A stretch of 5,690 nucleotides of DNA. Origin: an uncultured Hyphomicrobiales bacterium (GTDB taxonomy: Bacteria > Pseudomonadota > Alphaproteobacteria > Rhizobiales > CAJQND01). Below, piece by piece: positions 1 to 5,446 of this stretch. The DNA lies in the NCBI GenBank assembly GCA_905479595.1, contig CAJQND010000254.1:1-5690 (forward strand), given 5' to 3'. Position numbers and translations under genes: made by a program. Positions within the stretch are counted from its first letter, which is position 1, and each line of letters starts with the position of its first letter. The notes beneath the pieces are model-generated. The model was not told where the DNA came from and did no database searches. It saw only the letters and a program-made list of their open reading frames with translations.

Positions 1-456
1 GAAATTGCCCATAAACTGGCCAATGCGCGCGATGTTCTATATCTCGGCAGGGGAGTGAATTACCCTATCGCGCTGGAAGGTGCGTTAAAGCTAAAAGAGC
101 TTTCTTATATTCACGCGGAAGGTTATGCGGCTGGCGAGTTGAAACACGGCCCGATAGCGTTGATCGACGAAAAAGTACCCGTTGTCGTGGTTGCTCCGCG
201 CGACGAACTTTATGAAAAAACCATTTCAAACATGGAAGAGGTCGCTGCACGTGGTGGTCAGATTATTCTGATTGGCAATGACGCAGGAAATGGTAACGAT
301 CAGTTCGATCAGGTACTGGTGCCTGCTGCGCATCCGTTCATCAATCCCCTGTTATTCTCTATCCCAGTGCAGTTGCTGGCATACCATGCGGCTGTATTTC
401 TTGGGACCGATGTTGACCAACCGCGTAACCTGGCCAAATCAGTAACCGTCGAATAA
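1..456 (+). CDS. glmS: Glutamine--fructose-6-phosphate aminotransferase (isomerizing), C-terminal fragment
   Basis: This is the last 151 codons of glucosamine-6-phosphate synthase; the 5' part lies outside the window and the frame is open from base 1. The enzyme converts fructose-6-phosphate and glutamine to glucosamine-6-phosphate and glutamate in the cytoplasm, the first committed step towards UDP-GlcNAc, peptidoglycan and lipid A. What is visible is the second SIS (sugar isomerase) subdomain. The stretch EGALKLKE (fragment residues 26-33) carries the equivalents of E. coli Glu481, Lys485 and Glu488. ELKHGP holds the equivalent of the ring-opening His504 (fragment residue 49). The C-terminal tail DVDQPRNLAKSVTVE contains the equivalent of Lys603 (fragment residue 146) and ends exactly like the E. 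coli protein. No catalytic residue in this part is missing and no frameshift is seen. The GTG at 55-57 is an internal valine codon, not a start. No strong terminator follows, so read-through into the next gene is possible. Confidence 0.97.
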   Translation, partial: EIAHKLANARDVLYLGRGVNYPIALEGALKLKELSYIHAEGYAAGELKHGPIALIDEKVPVVVVAPRDELYEKTISNMEEVAARGGQIILIGNDAGNGNDQFDQVLVPAAHPFINPLLFSIPVQLLAYHAAVFLGTDVDQPRNLAKSVTVE

Positions 457-552
457 CAGTAACCTAATCCTTGCAATATCGCCCCAAATTGGGACAAATA
501 ATTCTTACTTTGCTTTAGCGTTCATTAACCGTGAGCAGCGAAAATCCGCTGC
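457..552 (+). other. Intergenic gap between glmS and the TPR-SPOR gene
   Basis: These 96 bp contain no gene that I can see. They hold a tiny inverted repeat, CCCAA-A-TTGGG at 483-493, whose one-base loop and lack of a T-tract make it a poor terminator. A weak promoter-like pair (TTGCAA at 471-476 and ACAAAT at 494-499, spacing 17) is present but not convincing. The gap ends in a perfect hairpin directly before the next ATG. Whether the downstream gene has its own promoter or is read from glmS cannot be settled from the sequence. Confidence 0.5.
535..552 (+). promoter_or_regulatory. Perfect 6-bp hairpin abutting the start codon of the TPR-SPOR gene
   Basis: GCAGCG (535-540) and CGCTGC (547-552) are exact reverse complements separated by the loop AAAATC. 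The 3' arm ends on the base before the ATG at 553. The hairpin occupies the place where a Shine-Dalgarno sequence would sit, and none is visible; the nearest purine run (GAG, 533-535) is too far upstream. The structure could restrict initiation or could be incidental. There is no T-tract, so it does not look like an intrinsic terminator. Confidence 0.35.
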
Positions 553-1998
553 ATGATGGTTAGTAAAGTAATAAGCGCGTCGTTAGTTGCGTATGCAGTC
601 ACTCTCTCCGCCGGGAGCGTGGCTGGTATTGTTCCGGCACATTCTGCGGGGACCAGTTCTCAATCCGCCAGCACCGCCACTACGGTGAGTGCCAAAGCTT
701 CATGGTCAAAATCCATGCAGGCAGGGCGATATCAAGATGCAGCCAATGATTTGTCAAAAATTATTGCTGACAAAAAAACGTCCACCGACAATTTGGCGAT
801 GGCCTATCTCAATCGTGCGCTTGCGCACCAGCAATTGCGCCAGCACAAGCAAGCAATTGCCGATTATGGAAATGCGCTGAAGCTTGATGCGTTGAGTCCA
901 AAGGTGCGCGCTATTGCCTTGTACAATCGCGGGCTGGCTAATCGCAAAACGAAACGCCCAGCAGCATCCATCGAAGATTTTACCAGCGCTTTGTTTCTAA
1001 ACGCCAAGTTTGCCCACGCCTATTACAGCAGGGCAAATGTGATGCGGTCCATCGGACGCCATGCATTGGCGTTGGAAGATTACAAGAATGCACAAACCTT
1101 TGGTTATCCGGCGGCGCATTTGCCCTATTACGGCATTGCGGTCACCTATGACGCCATGAAGGAACCAGCCAAAGCACGCAAGGCACTGGTTGAGGTGCTG
1201 TCCATCAAGCCTGGTTTCAAGCCCGCTTTGCAACGGTATGCGGAGCTGGCGGGTGAGCCATATCATTCCAGCAAACCAACTGCGAATGCATCAGGTGGTT
1301 TGCCAAAAATTGCCAAAAGCAAAATTGTTACCGAGCCACACCAGCCGCCGAACGCAAATGGTTTGCCGCAACCGGCAATGCCGCCGAAATCTTACCTGAC
1401 CGCTTCACGGCAAGGTATAAGGGTTGATACAGAAAACCTTGCGACTGCCAGTGTTGGCAATACGCAGCCAGGTGTTGCTCCGGCCAATACATCAAAACTT
1501 ACATATCGCTTCCCTGGATTTGAAGGGGAAACGCCGCCCGTTCCTGCAAAAACACCCGATACATCGAAACTTGTGAAAAAGCCGGTCGACAATGTAACTG
1601 TTACGCCAGCGGCTGCCCAAGGCAGAGCACCTGAAACGCCATCTAAAACAGCTATTGCAGCAAAGCCGGTGAAAAAGGTGCGGGTCGCATCGCTGAGCCC
1701 AGTGGTGCCGGAAATGCCTAAAAAGGTCGCAGAAACACCGAGCGTGTCCGGTTGGCTGGTACAAATAAATTCCCAACGCACCGAAGACGCTGCCAAATCG
1801 ACCTGGAGCAAATTGAAACGCCGCCACAAAAAGGCCCTTGGTAAAGAACAGGCCGTCTTCCAACGCGCCGATCTTGGCAAGAAAGGCATTTACTGGAGGG
1901 TGCGTCTCTCTGGGTTTGACGGAAAATCAGCTGCGCAAAAGAAGTGCAGCAGCCTCAAGCGCTCGCGGATTGGATGTTTCGTGGTTCGGGTTAATTAA
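553..1998 (+). CDS. Exported TPR and SPOR domain protein
   Basis: This 481-residue protein is probably periplasmic. Residues 1-32 look like a Sec signal peptide: Lys5, a hydrophobic core over about 6-28, and AHSA before a likely cleavage site after Ala32. Residues 49-221 hold about five TPR-like helical pairs, at about 49-72, 82-114, 121-152, 154-186 and 189-221, with typical A-Y-x-x-R-A and A-I-x-D-Y/F-x-x-A-L signatures; TPRs mediate protein-protein binding. Residues 235-398 form a Pro/Lys/Ala/Thr-rich, low-complexity linker, probably extended. Residues 398-481 resemble a SPOR domain: GWLVQINSQ opening strand, IYWRVRLSGF in the middle, and a C-terminal CSSLKRSRIGCFVVRV with two cysteines. 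SPOR domains are known to bind glycan strands stripped of stem peptides at the division septum. The start at 553 (or the adjacent ATG at 556) is the only one that keeps the signal peptide, as an in-frame stop lies at 532. I infer a scaffold in division or envelope maintenance; the partner is unknown. Confidence 0.85.
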   Translation: MMVSKVISASLVAYAVTLSAGSVAGIVPAHSAGTSSQSASTATTVSAKASWSKSMQAGRYQDAANDLSKIIADKKTSTDNLAMAYLNRALAHQQLRQHKQAIADYGNALKLDALSPKVRAIALYNRGLANRKTKRPAASIEDFTSALFLNAKFAHAYYSRANVMRSIGRHALALEDYKNAQTFGYPAAHLPYYGIAVTYDAMKEPAKARKALVEVLSIKPGFKPALQRYAELAGEPYHSSKPTANASGGLPKIAKSKIVTEPHQPPNANGLPQPAMPPKSYLTASRQGIRVDTENLATASVGNTQPGVAPANTSKLTYRFPGFEGETPPVPAKTPDTSKLVKKPVDNVTVTPAAAQGRAPETPSKTAIAAKPVKKVRVASLSPVVPEMPKKVAETPSVSGWLVQINSQRTEDAAKSTWSKLKRRHKKALGKEQAVFQRADLGKKGIYWRVRLSGFDGKSAAQKKCSSLKRSRIGCFVVRVN

Positions 1999-2000
1999 CC
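1989..2000. repeat. 12-bp perfect palindrome over the TPR-SPOR stop codon
   Basis: GGTTAATTAACC is fully self-complementary and contains the TAA stop at 1996-1998. It sits in the junction between two convergent genes whose stop codons are 8 bp apart. It is too AT-rich and loopless for a good intrinsic terminator. It may be chance, as TTAATTAA is partly dictated by the Asn codon and the stop codon. Confidence 0.3.
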
Positions 2001-2006
2001 GATTGA

Positions 2007-2375
2007 TCACTGGGCACGTTTTGATGGTCTTGTCACCAACCAGGTGGCAACGCAGAAAAGCGTGACCCCGGTGGCCGCGATGACATACCATGGGGCGTTG
2101 GTACCCAGGGAAAGCCAAAGAAAACTGACACTCATCATGGTTACAGCGGCAAGTTTCGCCTTAACCGGTACGATCCGGTGTTCATCCCAGTCCTGAATAT
2201 AACTGCCAAAGCTTTGGTGAGTCCGAAGCCAATGGCCAAGGGCTGGCGAGGAGCGTGCAAACGCCCATAAGGCCAGCAATAGAAAAGGCGTGGTCGGAAG
2301 CAGGGGGAGGATAATTCCTATGACCCCAAGAACCACACAAAGCCATCCTAGCCCCAAATACAGTATGCGCGACAT
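2007..2375 (-). CDS. DUF454 (YbaN-type) inner-membrane protein
   Basis: This 122-residue protein resembles the DUF454 family, whose E. coli member is YbaN; the family's function is unknown to me. The hallmark is the N-terminal pattern GWLCVVLGVIG...LPLLPTTPF (about residues 10-31), followed by ALWAFARSSP (35-44) and FGSYIQDWDEH (56-66), which match YbaN in order and spacing. Hydrophobic segments at about 4-24, 24-40, 74-91 and 95-115 suggest an inner-membrane protein with three or four membrane passes. The length is normal for the family. A GGAG Shine-Dalgarno-like run (plus-strand bases 2386-2389) lies 10 nt before the ATG, slightly far but plausible. The gene is convergent with the TPR-SPOR gene and divergent from the DUF502 gene, so it is a single-gene transcription unit. 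Confidence 0.88.
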   Translation of the reverse strand: MSRILYLGLGWLCVVLGVIGIILPLLPTTPFLLLALWAFARSSPALGHWLRTHQSFGSYIQDWDEHRIVPVKAKLAAVTMMSVSFLWLSLGTNAPWYVIAATGVTLFCVATWLVTRPSKRAQ

Positions 2376-2382
2376 ATAGTTT

Positions 2383-2396
2383 GCGCTCCATAGCGC
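2383..2396 (-). promoter_or_regulatory. Small hairpin over the ribosome-binding site of the DUF454 gene
   Basis: GCGCT (2383-2387) and AGCGC (2392-2396) are exact reverse complements around a 4-nt loop. The structure lies in the 5' leader of the minus-strand gene, and half of the GGAG ribosome-binding site falls in its stem. With only 5 bp it is a weak element; any effect on translation is inference. Confidence 0.25.
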
Positions 2397-2449
2397 CAGT
2401 TAAGCTATCCAGCCTGGTATCGGTAAATTTGCATTTTTCTGTTGCGCTG

Positions 2450-2479
2450 TTGGAATTTTATAGCGTTCCATTATATAAG
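2450..2479 (+). promoter_or_regulatory. Candidate promoter with overlapping inverted repeat, upstream of the DUF502 gene
   Basis: TTGGAA (2450-2455) resembles a -35 box. A -10-like run, TATATAAG, follows at 2472-2479 and gives either TATATA at spacing 16 or TATAAG at spacing 18. The arms TGGAA (2451-2455) and TTCCA (2466-2470) form an inverted repeat with a 10-bp centre over the -35 box and spacer, a place where a repressor could bind. Predicted transcription would start about 50 nt before the DUF502 ATG. This is based only on pattern matching. Confidence 0.35.
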
Positions 2480-2486
2480 GGTACAA

Positions 2487-2576
2487 ATGAGCGCTGGGAA
2501 CTGTATTCTGTTCAGGGCCATTTGCATAAGAAGAAGAAATGCCGAAATCCAAAAAATCAAAAGACCACGCAAGTAA
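2487..2576 (+). other. Possible upstream ORF overlapping the DUF502 start
   Basis: An ATG at 2487 opens a 29-codon frame ending at TAA 2574-2576, in a different frame from the DUF502 gene and overlapping its first 38 bases. AAGGG at 2477-2481, with a 5-nt spacer, is a better ribosome-binding site than the AAGAAGAA purine run before the DUF502 ATG. The peptide begins MSAGNCILFRA, is rich in Arg and Lys, and resembles nothing I know. If the candidate promoter at 2450-2479 is real, its transcript would begin after this ribosome-binding site, so the two proposals compete. It could well be chance. Confidence 0.2.
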
Positions 2577-3327
2577 ACTATCTACGGTGCTCCCACAGCG
2601 TGGCTTCTGGCATCGGGTCAGGACATATTTTTTTACCGGCTTGGTTGTTGCTGCGCCAATTGGTATAACAATTTATCTGACTTGGTGGTTTGTCTCGCTG
2701 TTTGACACCTGGATCAAACCATACGTGCCATCAAACTATAACCCCGATAACTATTTGCCGTTTTCGGTCCCCGGCGTTGGACTATTACTAGCACTTATGG
2801 GCATCACTATGGTTGGTGCTCTCACCGCAAATCTGTTTGGCCGTACCATCTTATCGTATTGGGAAAACGTGCTGAATCGCATGCCGGTTGTCCGGAATGT
2901 GTATTCTGCCTTGAAACAGATTTTTGAAACGGTGTTATCGCAGCGCTCGAACTCATTCAGCGACGTGTGCCTGATCGAGTATCCCCGCAAGGGCATTTAT
3001 GCGGTGGCTTTTGTTTCCACCGAAACAACTGGCGAGATTCCAAACAAGGCCAATGTGGGCGATCTTGCCAGCGTGTTTTTGCCAACTACTCCGAACCCAA
3101 CTTCTGGATTTTTACTGTTTGTGCCGACCCGAGATATGATCCGCCTGGATATGTCTGTGGAAGAGGCGGCTAAGCTTGTGATTTCTGCCGGTTTGGTGGT
3201 GCCTGAATTTAAAGAAGGCGCCGGTAACGCCAATCAGGTACCGCAAATCACCGAGGAAACTGCCCGCCAAATCATCAATAACCAAAATAAGTCGAAGAAG
3301 AAAAAGACCCCGGACGCAGCGGAATAG
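2539..3327 (+). CDS. DUF502 family inner-membrane protein
   Basis: This 262-residue protein has the features of the DUF502 family, which is widespread in bacteria and has no established biochemical role that I know. A basic N-terminus (KSKKSK, residues 3-8) precedes two membrane segments at about 29-54 and 77-99. After them come MPVVRNVYSALKQ (115-127) and the family hallmark LPTTPNPTSGF (161-171) in a soluble domain. The tail is polar and ends in a Lys-rich run (KSKKKK, 251-256). The positive-inside rule puts both ends in the cytoplasm. The ATG at 2539 is the only sensible start, as an in-frame TAA lies at 2527-2529; it has only a purine-rich AAGAAGAA as a ribosome-binding site. The gene is convergent with recG, with 4 bp between their stop codons. 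In rhizobia I recall this family lying near glmS and recG; here two genes separate it from glmS. Confidence 0.9.
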   Translation: MPKSKKSKDHASKLSTVLPQRGFWHRVRTYFFTGLVVAAPIGITIYLTWWFVSLFDTWIKPYVPSNYNPDNYLPFSVPGVGLLLALMGITMVGALTANLFGRTILSYWENVLNRMPVVRNVYSALKQIFETVLSQRSNSFSDVCLIEYPRKGIYAVAFVSTETTGEIPNKANVGDLASVFLPTTPNPTSGFLLFVPTRDMIRLDMSVEEAAKLVISAGLVVPEFKEGAGNANQVPQITEETARQIINNQNKSKKKKTPDAAE

Positions 3328-3340
3328 CAGGCTATCCTGC
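3327..3340. terminator. Small hairpin spanning the convergent DUF502 and recG stop codons
   Basis: GCAGG (3327-3331) and CCTGC (3336-3340) pair perfectly around the loop CTAT. The left arm begins on the last base of the DUF502 TAG stop and the loop contains the recG stop (CTA on the plus strand, 3332-3334). Neither side is followed by a T-tract, so it lacks half of an intrinsic terminator. A shared bidirectional terminator is the most natural reading of its position, but it is weak. Confidence 0.25.
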
Positions 3341-5446
3341 GCTCAGCAGCCGGATCGCCTCATCGCGCTCAAATAAATACAATAAAGTGCGCAAGCTATC
3401 GCCACGCTTGCCGTCGAGGTTGGGCTCCTGCAATAAAATGAGGGCCGCATCATCGCGTGCAGCCGCCAGCAATTCTCCATGGACGCTGAGGTCCGCCAGG
3501 TGAAATTCCGGCAGGCCGGATTGGCGCGTTCCGAGCAGTTCACCGGAACCACGCAATCGCAAATCCTCTTCTGCAATAATAAACCCGTCATCGGTTTCGC
3601 GCATGATTTTCAATCGCGCCTTGGCATTTTCGCTTAGCGGGCTGGAATAAACCAGCAAACAAGATGATTTGCCCGTTCCGCGCCCGACCCGCCCCCGCAA
3701 CTGGTGCAATTGCGACAGACCAAAGCGTTCAGCGTTCTCAACCACCATAATGGTGGCTTCCGGCACATCGACACCTACCTCAATCACAGTGGTGGCGATG
3801 AGGATGGAAATTTCACCCGCCTGAAATGCAGCCATTACAGCGTCTTTCTCAACACCCTTCATGCGTCCATGAACAATGCCGGTCTTACCTGGAAAGAGTT
3901 TTTCCAATGCCTGATGGCGTTCTTCAGCTGCGGCCCATGGGAGGTCGTGGTTTTCCTCAACGAGCGGGCAAACCCAGTATACCCTCGCACCTGCCGCAAA
4001 AGCGCGGGGCAGTGCCCGGAGGATTTCCGAGAGCTTTTCTCCAGGAAGCACCCGCGTATCGACTGGCTGGCGACCTGCAGGTTTACCGATCAAACGAGAT
4101 ACCTCCATATCGCCGTAGTGGGTGAGCGCCAATGTGCGCGGTATGGGTGTTGCGGTCATGACCAGTACATCGGCGCGACCTGCCGCCTTGGCTTGAATGG
4201 CGAGGCGCTGATGCACACCGAAGCGGTGCTGTTCATCAATTATCGCGAGGCCAAGGTCTTTGAATTCAACACCGGCTTGAAAAATTGCGTGGGTGCCAAC
4301 GAGAATGTCGATCTCACCGGTTGAAAGTGCGTTGAGAATTTCTTCGCGCGGTTTGCCTTTTTCTCGTCCGGTGAGAATGGCGACGGTAATGCCAGCCTGG
4401 TCGCACATCTGGGTCAGCGTCTTTAAATGCTGGCGCGCCAGAATTTCCGTTGGAACCATAAATGCACCTTGGGTGCCAGATTCAACAGCGGAGATGAGGG
4501 CGGCGAGGGCCACCACGGTTTTCCCTGATCCGACGTCACCTTGCAAGAGCCGAAGCATGCGATCACCCGAGGCCATGTCGTCCAGTATCTCTGCGATAGC
4601 GGTGTTTTGCGATGTGGTGAGACTGAACGGCAGGGCATTGACAATTGTGGGCCAAATCGCACCCGTTCCGGCCAGGGTCCTGCCGGTCGCACGTTTCATC
4701 TGCCGGCGCACCAATGCCAATGCCAATTGGTTGGCGAGCAATTCATCATAGGCAAGCCGTGCACGCGCCGGGGCAAGTGGGTTCAGGTCATCTTCACTTG
4801 CCGGCGTGTGAACCGCATTCAAAGCTTCGGTAAACCCCACCCATTTTTGTTTTATCAGCCAGTTGGGTTCCTGCCATTCAGCGAGTTCGGGCACTAAGGC
4901 TACTGCCGCGCGGATAGCTTTTACCAATGTCTTTGGAGATAAACCGGCAGTGAGTGGGTAAACCGGTTCAATTGGCGGCATGGCATCGAATTCATCAGCG
5001 CTGAGAAGGTGGTCGGGATGAACAATTTGCGGAGCGTTGTTGAACCAATCCACCTTTCCGCTGACAAACCGGGTTTCGCCCTCCGGTAGTTGGCGGGTCA
5101 GATAATCCTTGTGTGCATTGAAAAACACCAGGGTCAGTGTGCCCGTTTCATCTGTGCAATCTACTTTATACGGCACCCGGCGATTGCGCGGCGGTGGTGG
5201 GCGGTGTTGGCCGACGGTGACTTCAAGGGTGACTATCTGACCATCTGGAGCATCGACGATTTTGGGACGCAAACTGCGGTCGATGAGGCTGGCTGGCAAA
5301 TGCCACACCAGGTCAACAACCCGGGCTTCGTGATCGGCGGTTTCCGGCAGGCCGATCAAGCGCGCTATCATTTTAATCAATTTGGGGCCGACGCCGGGAA
5401 GCTGGCGGGCACTCGCAAATAATGGCGTGAGAATCTCAGGACGCAT
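3332..5446 (-). CDS. recG: ATP-dependent DNA helicase RecG
   Basis: RecG is a monomeric double-stranded DNA translocase that remodels stalled replication forks and branch-migrates Holliday junctions. From the ATG at 5446 the protein has 704 residues, normal for the family. The N-terminal wedge region, with an OB-fold, covers about residues 1-220 and includes LPGVGPKL (16-23). The helicase core is intact: Walker A GDVGSGKT (303-310), MVPTEILARQH (motif Ia, 330-340), the DEQH box (404-407), motif III MTATPIPRT (430-438), motif V with IATTVIEVGVDVP (550-562), and motif VI QLRGRVGRG (582-590). The RecG-specific TRG element follows, with TDDGFIIAEEDLRLRGSG and LLGTRQSG (about 618-644). I chose 5446 because MRPEILTPLFA resembles the usual alphaproteobacterial start; in-frame ATGs at 5458 and 5464 would add 4 or 6 residues but show no ribosome-binding site. 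It overlaps the upstream gene by 11 bp, suggesting one mRNA with coupled translation. Confidence 0.97.
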   Translation of the reverse strand: MRPEILTPLFASARQLPGVGPKLIKMIARLIGLPETADHEARVVDLVWHLPASLIDRSLRPKIVDAPDGQIVTLEVTVGQHRPPPPRNRRVPYKVDCTDETGTLTLVFFNAHKDYLTRQLPEGETRFVSGKVDWFNNAPQIVHPDHLLSADEFDAMPPIEPVYPLTAGLSPKTLVKAIRAAVALVPELAEWQEPNWLIKQKWVGFTEALNAVHTPASEDDLNPLAPARARLAYDELLANQLALALVRRQMKRATGRTLAGTGAIWPTIVNALPFSLTTSQNTAIAEILDDMASGDRMLRLLQGDVGSGKTVVALAALISAVESGTQGAFMVPTEILARQHLKTLTQMCDQAGITVAILTGREKGKPREEILNALSTGEIDILVGTHAIFQAGVEFKDLGLAIIDEQHRFGVHQRLAIQAKAAGRADVLVMTATPIPRTLALTHYGDMEVSRLIGKPAGRQPVDTRVLPGEKLSEILRALPRAFAAGARVYWVCPLVEENHDLPWAAAEERHQALEKLFPGKTGIVHGRMKGVEKDAVMAAFQAGEISILIATTVIEVGVDVPEATIMVVENAERFGLSQLHQLRGRVGRGTGKSSCLLVYSSPLSENAKARLKIMRETDDGFIIAEEDLRLRGSGELLGTRQSGLPEFHLADLSVHGELLAAARDDAALILLQEPNLDGKRGDSLRTLLYLFERDEAIRLLSAG

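Larger units (their letters stand above)
2376..2538. other. Divergent intergenic region between the DUF454 and DUF502 genes
   Basis: These 163 bp separate two divergent starts and should hold promoters for both. On the plus strand there is a candidate promoter at 2450-2479 with an inverted repeat. I found no convincing minus-strand promoter. The region also contains an ATG at 2487 with a good ribosome-binding site that opens a 29-codon frame overlapping the start of the DUF502 gene. Confidence 0.5.

Noticed and set aside
483..493. CCCAA-A-TTGGG as a terminator for glmS
   Set aside because: The one-base loop cannot form a normal hairpin, the remaining stem would be too short, and no T-tract follows.
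1392..1889. A 165-codon minus-strand open frame inside the TPR-SPOR gene
   Set aside because: It lies opposite the low-complexity linker and start of the SPOR domain; its repetitive Gly/Ala/Thr/Phe content follows from the Pro/Ala/Lys-rich linker codons on the real strand.
3704..4324. A 206-codon open frame on the plus strand inside recG
   Set aside because: It is antisense to the intact helicase core, has no recognisable domain, no credible ribosome-binding site that I could see, and a composition rich in Cys, His and Arg typical of a shadow frame.
4293..4751. A 152-codon plus-strand open frame inside recG
   Set aside because: It overlaps the Walker A region of recG on the other strand and reads as a low-information shadow frame rich in Arg, Ser and Val.
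3506..5354. The 13-base string TTCCGGCAGGCCG appears at 3506-3518 and again at 5342-5354
   Set aside because: Both copies lie in recG and encode the tripeptide pieces of LPE within GLPEF and GLPET, so shared codon choice explains them; there is no longer repeat around either copy.
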